12,628 nt of DNA from NCBI GenBank assembly GCA_030433125.1, contig JAUIKZ010000032.1, positions 1-12,628 on the forward strand, in the 5' to 3' direction. Within the stretch, counting starts at the first letter, position 1; each line of letters begins with the position of its first letter. The stretch comes from Alphaproteobacteria bacterium. Its GTDB lineage: Bacteria; Pseudomonadota; Alphaproteobacteria; UBA6184. Below, piece after piece: positions 8,186-12,628 of the stretch. The notes under the pieces were generated by a model, which saw only the letters and a list, made by a program, of their open reading frames with translations, had not been told where the DNA came from and made no database searches. The translations under genes were made by a program, and so were the position numbers.

Positions 8186-9190
8186 CTATTGGGTGGATGC
8201 TGTATGAGTGGGGCTGACCTGTTCGCCATGCAAGTGGATAACCTTATAGATAGGCTCTGGCGGCGCCTCCATAACTTTTTTAATTTCAGCGTTCACGTGG
8301 TGCATGTCCAAAAACTTAAGGGGGGTTTTAAACACGTTCTTCTTAAAGAAGGCGTTTAAGCGCGCGTCACTATTTTCATCCTCAATAAAAGGTTTTTCAT
8401 AGGCAAGTTTGGGCGAGATGATCTCCCAGCCATTATCACGTAACTTATCAATAATGGTGCTAATGCTGAGGGCATTAATATCATTCTCATGAAAAAGCAT
8501 TACCATGCGCATGGGGCCACCCGCCACTTTTTGAGTGTGTTCAAAAAAATACTCGGCGCAGTGAATAACATGTTCCACATACATGTTAATGAGGCGGTGC
8601 ATTTTCAGGGTTTTATCATTTTTTAGGGCTTTAATTAAATGAGAGTTATAAACCCAATCTAAAGTGGGGGCCGTAACATACCCCATGCTATAACCCATCA
8701 TATTTAAGCGTTGCCTCAGAATTGCTTTATGGGCCCCGCCTGAGTCTAGCTCCGGGAATCGGAAGGAGGGCCAAAAGTTGGGCATGTCCACAATAATATT
8801 GTGGCACCTTACAACGTCGTCTAAAAAGTCTTCTGGTTTTTTGCGTGAAGCCGGCCAGTGATGATAGGTGTGATTACCAATAAGGTGTCCCGCTTCTCCA
8901 TAGCGCCTGAGCTGCTTTTGTTGCCATTTGTCTGCGGCGTGAACACCCAATGCATAAAATGCAACTTGTGGTACATTCTTCTCTTTCAGCACATCAATAA
9001 AGCGCGTCACACGCTCTGGCACGGTAAAAAAGTGAGCCTTAGGCATAGGCATAGGCGCATCATCAAAGGTTAAAGCAATTTGTTTCACTTTTTTGGAGGT
9101 GGCAGGCTTGTCCTGAGCGTGGCTTTGCTTTTCTGTTGCGAACATCAGCGAAAGCGAAAGCGTAAAAAGGAAAAAAAACTGCTTATTCAT
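8186..9190 (-). CDS. Secreted polysaccharide deacetylase (NodB homology domain)
   Basis: This is a carbohydrate esterase family 4-type protein, expected to remove N- or O-acetyl groups from a cell-wall or exported polysaccharide; the substrate cannot be told. A signal peptide is evident: MNKQ, a hydrophobic core FFFLFTLSLSLMF, then SHA before QD, so cleavage is likely after residue 25. NodB motifs are: TFDD at 41-44 (catalytic Asp and metal Asp), H107-T-x-x-H111 in GNHTYHHW (metal His pair), FRFPELD at 143-149 in place of the usual R-x-P-x, and the catalytic-type His in LFHEN (H234). About 95 residues follow the domain with no motif I recognise. There is no clear Shine-Dalgarno before the ATG. 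It is convergent with topA and divergent from dps. Confidence 0.85.
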   Translation of the reverse strand: MNKQFFFLFTLSLSLMFATEKQSHAQDKPATSKKVKQIALTFDDAPMPMPKAHFFTVPERVTRFIDVLKEKNVPQVAFYALGVHAADKWQQKQLRRYGEAGHLIGNHTYHHWPASRKKPEDFLDDVVRCHNIIVDMPNFWPSFRFPELDSGGAHKAILRQRLNMMGYSMGYVTAPTLDWVYNSHLIKALKNDKTLKMHRLINMYVEHVIHCAEYFFEHTQKVAGGPMRMVMLFHENDINALSISTIIDKLRDNGWEIISPKLAYEKPFIEDENSDARLNAFFKKNVFKTPLKFLDMHHVNAEIKKVMEAPPEPIYKVIHLHGEQVSPTHTASTQ

Positions 9191-9222
9191 GCTATAAATT
9201 AATAAAACCTTTATCTAGTTGT

Positions 9223-9250
9223 AGTATACCTAGCCTTAATAATCAATTAA
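9223..9250 (-). promoter_or_regulatory. Candidate promoter for the deacetylase gene
   Basis: On the minus strand TTAATT (9250-9245) is separated by 16 bases from TATACT (9228-9223), 32 bases before the deacetylase ATG. It overlaps the dps leader hairpin, so the two divergent genes may interfere. This is a consensus match only. Confidence 0.25.
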
Positions 9251-9252
9251 GG
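9234..9252 (+). promoter_or_regulatory. Stem-loop covering the dps ribosome binding site
   Basis: CCTTAAT (9234-9240) and ATTAAGG (9246-9252) are perfect 7-base inverted repeats around the loop AATCA. The right arm contains four of the six bases of the dps Shine-Dalgarno AAGGAG (9249-9254), so the folded mRNA would hide it. Whether this tunes dps translation, for example with temperature, is inference. Confidence 0.5.
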
Positions 9253-9260
9253 AGTAAATG

Positions 9261-9695
9261 ATGGAAAGCGCACTGGAGAGAAAACTTCTTGAACTTTTTG
9301 CAAATTTGTATGCCCTGTATCTGAAAACACAAAACTGCCACTGGAATGTGAAGGGGCCTTTGTTTTATGCTGTGCACAAAATGACAGAAGAACATTATGA
9401 AAAAATGGCCGATGAAATTGATGAGCTCGCGGAAAACCTTAAGCAGTATGATATTCATGTCCCCGGTAACTTGGCGTTTCTAAACGAGACAGCTACTATA
9501 AAAAGTGTGCTCGAGGAAGCCACGGCGGAACAATATGTAAATGACCTGATTGAAAGCCACAAGCTGTTTCAACGGGACCTGAACAAGCTTCTTAATGAGC
9601 GTCAGCTGGAAGGTCATCATGGTCTGATCGACGCCTTAACGGTTATTTTGAAAGAGCACCGTCACATGATGTGGTTTTTACATTCTAGCCTTTAA
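9261..9695 (+). CDS. dps: Dps-family ferritin-like DNA-protection/iron-storage protein
   Basis: This is a four-helix ferritin-like protein that forms 12-subunit shells, oxidises Fe(II) with peroxide and stores iron, protecting DNA in stress. The start chosen is the ATG at 9261 (144 residues), because AAGGAG at 9249-9254 is 6 bases away. The ATG directly before it at 9258 is only 3 bases from the Shine-Dalgarno. The full intersubunit ferroxidase set is visible and aligns with E. coli Dps: H27 (in NCHWNVKGP), H39, E43, D54 and E58. There is no lysine-rich N-terminal tail, so direct DNA binding by such a tail is unlikely. It is monocistronic, flanked by a divergent secreted deacetylase gene and convergent coq7. 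The leader can fold over the ribosome binding site. Confidence 0.9.
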   Translation: MESALERKLLELFANLYALYLKTQNCHWNVKGPLFYAVHKMTEEHYEKMADEIDELAENLKQYDIHVPGNLAFLNETATIKSVLEEATAEQYVNDLIESHKLFQRDLNKLLNERQLEGHHGLIDALTVILKEHRHMMWFLHSSL

Positions 9696-9701
9696 GGTGT
9701 T

Positions 9702-9710
9702 GGGGGGGGG
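9702..9710 (+). repeat. Nine-G homopolymer tract
   Basis: Nine consecutive G begin 7 bases after the dps stop. They are flanked by GTTG-like sequence and CAAC that could close a small loop. The tract is outside any coding frame, so simple phase variation of a protein is not implied. It may also be a spot of sequencing-length uncertainty. Confidence 0.8.
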
Positions 9711-9714
9711 CAAC

Positions 9715-9758
9715 CACACAACGGGGCAAGCACAATAGGTGCCTGCCCACATTGTGTG
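9715..9758. repeat. Long imperfect stem-loop between dps and coq7
   Basis: Outer arms CACACAA (9715-9721) and TTGTGTG (9752-9758) pair over 7 bases. Inner arms GGGCA-a-GCAC and GTGC-c-TGCCC pair over 9 bases with one A/C mismatch around the loop AATAG. A further TGGCA-A-TGCCA palindrome follows at 9760-9770, and a T6 run at 9793-9798. This is probably the transcript end of dps, but the T-run is about 35 bases from the main stem, so it is not a textbook intrinsic terminator. Confidence 0.6.
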
Positions 9759-9822
9759 ATGGCAATGCCACAACATTATTTCATCGCTTGGGTTTTTTAT
9801 GAGTTCGCCCATGGGGGGCAGG

Positions 9823-10359
9823 TTAGATCTGTTTAGCTATAGATACAGCTGCCTTCGTGATAAGCGAAATGGCTTTCTTCGCGGCTTTTAAAGGGAGTGT
9901 TTCTGGGGGTTGCTGTTCTTGTGCAAAGTCATGGTGCCGTTCTTCATCTTCCTTAAACTTTTGAATAGCAGACAACAGCTTATGTTCTTCAGGAGCCATC
10001 AAGTTGAGATAATTAAGCTGCTCCGTGTAGTGGGAGGTAATGACCTCTTCAACGGCCTCAGTGCAGGCCATGGCGTATTTTTCACCCGCCAGGGCTGTGA
10101 TGGCCCCTAAGGCACGCCCGCCCCATTTCCATAGCGGGTAAAGCGCACTGGGCCGCACGCGCCGCGTTTTCATTTCTTGCTCAAAATAATTTAAGTGCAC
10201 TTGCTCTTCGGCCTTGAGTTTTTGAAGGGTGGCTTTTAGCTCCGGTGACTTAACCACCTTTAACTGGCCTTCATAAATCCACTGCGCGCCTAGCTCACCG
10301 GCGTGGTTGACACGGATCATTTCGTGAAGCTTGTGTTGCGTGAGTTTATCTGTGGTCAT
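9823..10359 (-). CDS. coq7: Coq7-type demethoxyubiquinone hydroxylase
   Basis: This carboxylate-bridged di-iron monooxygenase carries out the late C6 ring hydroxylation of demethoxyubiquinone in ubiquinone synthesis and needs O2, so the organism is expected to be able to respire aerobically. It has 178 residues, the usual length for bacterial Coq7. Iron ligands are visible in order: E22 in NHAGELGA, E52-x-x-H55 in EEQVH, a Glu of the AVEEVI stretch (104-105), and the ExxH of DEERHHD (139-143). It is a peripheral inner-membrane protein by family. Its ATG overlaps the end of dsbB by 14 bases. An AAGGAG (minus strand, 10379-10374) lies 14 bases upstream, which is rather far, so coupling to dsbB translation is likely. 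It is the last gene of the bolA-yqaA-dsbB-coq7 run. Confidence 0.95.
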   Translation of the reverse strand: MTTDKLTQHKLHEMIRVNHAGELGAQWIYEGQLKVVKSPELKATLQKLKAEEQVHLNYFEQEMKTRRVRPSALYPLWKWGGRALGAITALAGEKYAMACTEAVEEVITSHYTEQLNYLNLMAPEEHKLLSAIQKFKEDEERHHDFAQEQQPPETLPLKAAKKAISLITKAAVSIAKQI

Positions 10360-10831
10360 GGCGCGACATCCATCTCCTTAAGGAAATATACAACACAATG
10401 AACGAGGCCATAGCTAACAGATTTAAGAGGCTCACAGGGATGCCAAGTAGTTTCCAGGCTTGCCTGCAGCTTTTCGTGTGTTGCAAATAATCTACGACCT
10501 TCGCGGGGTCAGCTTTTATGTAAGAGGGGATCGGCATGGTCGGGCAGGCATATTTCCACCATCCTTGTTCTACCCCTAATTGAAATACGGATAATGCGAG
10601 GGAGCCTAAAACGCCAAACAGCGCCATTATGTGCACCCATGTTTTTTTGTAAAGGCAGGCTGCTAGGGCCGAAAGCCCCGCCAGGCCCCATAAAACATAC
10701 CGTTGATCCATGCATAATTTACAGGGAAACACATCAAAAAAACGCTCAGCCACAACAGCCACCCCAAGCGACCCTAGGCAGTAGGCGAGCACACCCAAAA
10801 AGAAATATCTATATAACTTTGAACCCAACAT
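10346..10831 (-). CDS. dsbB: Disulfide bond formation protein DsbB
   Basis: DsbB is an inner-membrane oxidase that re-oxidises periplasmic DsbA and passes electrons to quinone. It has 161 residues with four hydrophobic segments (about 10-28, 45-61, 67-86 and 130-152). The first redox pair is C37-x-x-C40 in PCKLCMDQR, followed by the conserved Q43-R44 near the quinone site. The second, periplasmic-loop pair is C96 and C122, after the typical GVEQGWW. All four essential cysteines are present. The start overlaps the end of yqaA by 23 bases and has no Shine-Dalgarno of its own, and its end overlaps coq7 by 14. This links a quinone-using enzyme to a quinone-making one. Confidence 0.95.
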   Translation of the reverse strand: MLGSKLYRYFFLGVLAYCLGSLGVAVVAERFFDVFPCKLCMDQRYVLWGLAGLSALAACLYKKTWVHIMALFGVLGSLALSVFQLGVEQGWWKYACPTMPIPSYIKADPAKVVDYLQHTKSCRQAWKLLGIPVSLLNLLAMASFIVLYISLRRWMSRHDHR

Positions 10832-11378
10832 AAACCATCGCTATTATTGCTATTATTGTTATTATCATAACTTGGTTAACATTCCGTTCCATGTAGCGTT
10901 TCACCTCTGCGCCATAATAGTGAACCATCACGCCTAGTAAAATGAAGCGTGACGTGCGCGCAATGATGGAGGCCACGACAAATAAAGGCAGATTGAATTT
11001 TGCTAGGCCCGCAGCGATGGCTACAACTTTGTAAGGGATCGGAATAAATCCCTTTACACAAAGCAGCAAAAAGCCCCATTTGCTGAATGTTTGTTGATAG
11101 GCCGTTAGCGCTTCTTGTGACACAATATATTGTCCCACTACATCGTATAATGCGAAGCCAATATAATATCCTAAAATGCCGCCCACAACAGATACAGCTG
11201 TACACACCGTTATGTAGTGAGGGATGTTTTTGCGATGATGAATCATCATGGGGATGAGCATGACATCGGGCGGGATGGGCGATACAAAACTTTCAGTAAA
11301 GGAAAGAAGGGCAAGAATATAAATCGCATAGGGCGAGTCTACATAGCTTAGGATTGTGTCGTATGCCTTTTTAAACAT
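10809..11378 (-). CDS. yqaA: DedA/YqaA-family inner-membrane protein
   Basis: A 189-residue member of the SNARE-associated/DedA superfamily, YqaA branch. Family members are linked to lipid flipping and membrane homeostasis; the exact substrate here is unknown. Family signatures are the N-terminal re-entrant motif SFTESFVSPIPPDV (near 26-40) and the second re-entrant segment KGFIPIPYKVVAIAAG, followed by an Arg-containing helix (ASIIARTSRF). There are about four or five membrane segments, with a last hydrophobic helix at the C-terminus. The start overlaps bolA by 8 bases (ATGTTTAA), and a TAAGGG upstream can serve as ribosome binding site. The end overlaps dsbB by 23. Confidence 0.88.
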   Translation of the reverse strand: MFKKAYDTILSYVDSPYAIYILALLSFTESFVSPIPPDVMLIPMMIHHRKNIPHYITVCTAVSVVGGILGYYIGFALYDVVGQYIVSQEALTAYQQTFSKWGFLLLCVKGFIPIPYKVVAIAAGLAKFNLPLFVVASIIARTSRFILLGVMVHYYGAEVKRYMERNVNQVMIITIIAIIAMVYVGFKVI

Positions 11379-11640
11379 ACGCCATAACCCTTAGCTGCAC
11401 ACTGTGCAAACCGTTTTCAAACTCATCTTTCAACACATCCATTACCATTTGCTGTGCTTCTAGGCGCGACAGGTCTTTAAGTTTTACGCTCAGTATTTCA
11501 ATTTCGTAATGGCTTTCCCCAGGTGTTGAATTTTCAGCTCCAGGGTGGCCTTTATGTTTATGGGAATTATTTGTTACGCGTAAAAAGCTAGGCATAAATT
11601 CATGTTGTAATTTTTTTTCTATACGACGATTTCTATCCAT
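11371..11640 (-). CDS. bolA: BolA-family protein
   Basis: A small 89-residue BolA fold protein. BolA proteins pair with monothiol glutaredoxins (Grx4 type) around a [2Fe-2S] cluster and act in iron-sulfur trafficking or as stress-linked regulators. Hallmarks are SHKHKGHPG (near 26-34), ESHYEIEILS (42-51) and the C-terminal NGLHSVQL with the invariant His. The usual R-H-R/Q after the central segment is replaced by SRLEAQQM, a divergence, but the fold pattern is kept. It is the first gene of the run leading into yqaA, dsbB and coq7, and is divergent from the J-protein gene. The ribosome binding site is weak (GATAAGAAAT). Confidence 0.92.
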   Translation of the reverse strand: MDRNRRIEKKLQHEFMPSFLRVTNNSHKHKGHPGAENSTPGESHYEIEILSVKLKDLSRLEAQQMVMDVLKDEFENGLHSVQLRVMAYV

Positions 11641-11713
11641 ATTTCTTATCTAATTTTTAATTTCTGTGTTTTTATTATAGTATTATGCACGTGTAGCCAT
11701 GTAAAGGACTTAA
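11641..11713. promoter_or_regulatory. Divergent bolA / J-protein promoter region
   Basis: A 73-base AT-rich spacer. For bolA the minus strand has TATAAT (11679-11674) and TTTACA (11705-11700), but they are 20 bases apart, too long for a standard promoter. For the J-protein a TATTAT (11681-11686) could be a -10 with a poor -35. AAAGGA at 11703-11708 is a good ribosome binding site 5 bases before the J-protein ATG. Confidence 0.35.
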
Positions 11714-12286
11714 ATGCGACGAAAAAAACAAGATACATTCACGGAGGAAGAGTGGCTCGCTTTGCCCTTGTGCGAGGCTGAAGGGTGCAGCCACAAAGCG
11801 CCTTTTAGAGCGCCCAAGGTTCCAGGAAGGCGCGAGTACTATAATTTTTGTCTGGATCACGTGCGAGAGTATAATGCGGGTTGGAACTATTATCACGAAA
11901 TGGGAGGGGAAGACGTGGACGAGAATGTGCGGCTCGACATGATCTGGCGCCGCCCTACGTGGAGCTTCGGCAATAAGGCTAAGGTGAACTCTCCTTATGA
12001 AATTGAAGACCCATTGAATGTGGCTGGTTTTACAGGGCATATTCGCCCCAAGGGCCGAGGGATGGTGGCCTTGAATCGCAGCGAACAACAAGCCCTAAAA
12101 AGGTTAAACTTAAGCTACCCATTTACCAGAGAGCAATTAAAAGCCGCTTACATTAAGATGGTGAAGAAGCACCACCCGGATGTGAACAAAGGGTGTAAAC
12201 GAAGTGAGGAGCGTTTAAAAAAAGCCTCCGAAGCCTATGACGTTCTTAATAAGTTCTTGAAAAGCGGTACGTTCGATGCTAACTGA
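11714..12286 (+). CDS. J-domain co-chaperone with N-terminal Cys/His cluster (alphaproteobacterial type)
   Basis: 190 residues. The C-terminal 70 or so form a J domain, which stimulates the ATPase of DnaK: PFTREQLKAAYIKMVKKH, the essential HPD at 154-156, then the helix-4 region EAYDVLNKFLK. The N-terminal part holds a probable zinc site: C20 and C25 in LCEAEGC, then C46 and H49 in FCLDH, followed by VREYN. This layout, seen widely in Alphaproteobacteria next to bolA, has no Gly/Phe-rich linker or DnaJ zinc-finger core, so it is a class III J-protein. The client is unknown. The start is supported by AAAGGA 5 bases upstream. The next gene starts 18 bases after the stop, probably on the same transcript. 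Confidence 0.88.
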   Translation: MRRKKQDTFTEEEWLALPLCEAEGCSHKAPFRAPKVPGRREYYNFCLDHVREYNAGWNYYHEMGGEDVDENVRLDMIWRRPTWSFGNKAKVNSPYEIEDPLNVAGFTGHIRPKGRGMVALNRSEQQALKRLNLSYPFTREQLKAAYIKMVKKHHPDVNKGCKRSEERLKKASEAYDVLNKFLKSGTFDAN

Positions 12287-12304
12287 AATTAATTATATTT
12301 AAAA

Positions 12305-12628
12305 ATGGCTGGCACACACAAAGACTTTTGGCCGCTAGAGGGCGGGCCCGTAATTATTTTAGTTGAACCAAAACTGCCCGAAAACGTGGGGATGGTGGCG
12401 CGTGCTATGCTAAACTGCGGTTTGAACGAATTGAGAGTTGTTGCTCCGCGATGGGTAACTGAGCAGGGCTTGCCCTTGGCCCATGAAAAAGCTGTGGCGG
12501 TGTCATCGGGGGCGGATGCGGTTATCCACAACATGAAGATGTTTGATACCTATCAAGGGGCGATGGCAGACATTGAATATGCCGTGGCTACCTGCCCTCG
12601 CAAACATGATTTGTTTAAAGAGGTGGTG
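12305..12628 (+). CDS. trmJ: SPOUT-family tRNA/rRNA 2'-O-methyltransferase (TrmJ-like), 5' part
   Basis: 108 residues are visible and the gene runs off the window end. The family motif is clear: ILVEPKLPENVGMVARAM, then NCGLNELRVVAPR, then a region with SSGADAVI and ATCPRKHD. This is the N-terminal half of a trefoil-knot (SPOUT) methyltransferase that uses S-adenosylmethionine. TrmJ methylates the 2'-O of nucleotide 32 in tRNAs, but relatives act on other RNA sites, so the exact target is tentative. The catalytic C-terminal knot lies outside the window. The ATG has no clear Shine-Dalgarno (AT-rich 18-base gap after the J-protein stop). Confidence 0.8.
   Translation, partial: MAGTHKDFWPLEGGPVIILVEPKLPENVGMVARAMLNCGLNELRVVAPRWVTEQGLPLAHEKAVAVSSGADAVIHNMKMFDTYQGAMADIEYAVATCPRKHDLFKEVV

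Noticed and set aside
9258..9260. ATG at 9258 as the dps start
   Set aside because: It is only 3 bases from AAGGAG, while the ATG at 9261 has the ideal 6-base spacing. The difference is a single residue.
9776..9822. Intrinsic terminator for coq7 using the hairpin GCCC/GGGC near 9807-9819
   Set aside because: On the coq7 transcript the following run is A, not U, and the stem is only four base pairs.
11675..12091. 138-codon minus-strand frame inside the J-protein gene
   Set aside because: It is antisense to a gene with an intact HPD motif and good ribosome binding site. The translation resembles no family and starts in the middle of the coding region.
12289..12534. 81-codon minus-strand frame at the right end
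   Set aside because: It is a shadow of the SPOUT methyltransferase, whose conserved motif is read on the + strand.

Overview
The window reads as chromosomal housekeeping DNA of an alphaproteobacterium of moderate G+C content. The evidence for this is a Coq7-type ubiquinone hydroxylase overlapping dsbB, a YqaA-type DedA protein and a BolA-like protein, plus a divergent J-protein whose N-terminal Cys/His cluster is typical of Alphaproteobacteria. The exact order cannot be told. I see no mobile element, CRISPR array, rRNA or tRNA gene.

Layout from left to right. Positions 1-~195 are strikingly G+C-rich (about 70% by counting) and unlike the rest. They are open on the + strand and look like the 3' end of a foreign or mis-joined gene. 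Next comes a leftward operon pheS-pheT-lepA (5460 down to 233): both phenylalanyl-tRNA synthetase subunits, then elongation factor 4, with pheT and lepA joined by an ATGA stop/start overlap. A 304-base divergent intergenic region (5461-5764) separates it from rightward topA (DNA topoisomerase I, 5765-8119). topA converges, across small G-rich hairpins, on a leftward secreted NodB-family polysaccharide deacetylase (8186-9190). A 70-base divergent spacer carries a hairpin that buries the Shine-Dalgarno sequence of the rightward dps-like gene (9261-9695). After dps lies a 127-base spacer with a nine-G tract and a long stem-loop.

The leftward block bolA-yqaA-dsbB-coq7 (11640 down to 9823) has every adjacent pair overlapping by 8-23 bases, so it is almost certainly one translationally coupled transcript. 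It joins a monothiol-glutaredoxin partner (BolA), two membrane proteins (DedA family and the disulfide-bond oxidase DsbB, which uses quinone) and a ubiquinone-biosynthesis enzyme (Coq7). DsbB hands electrons to the quinone pool that Coq7 helps make. Divergent from bolA are a zinc-cluster J-domain protein (11714-12286) and the 5' part of a SPOUT RNA methyltransferase (12305 to the window end).

All main genes look intact. No clearly new biological system is visible. The points most worth a second look are the compositional break at the left end, the dps leader hairpin, the G9 tract with its stem-loop, and the unusual pheST-lepA linkage.
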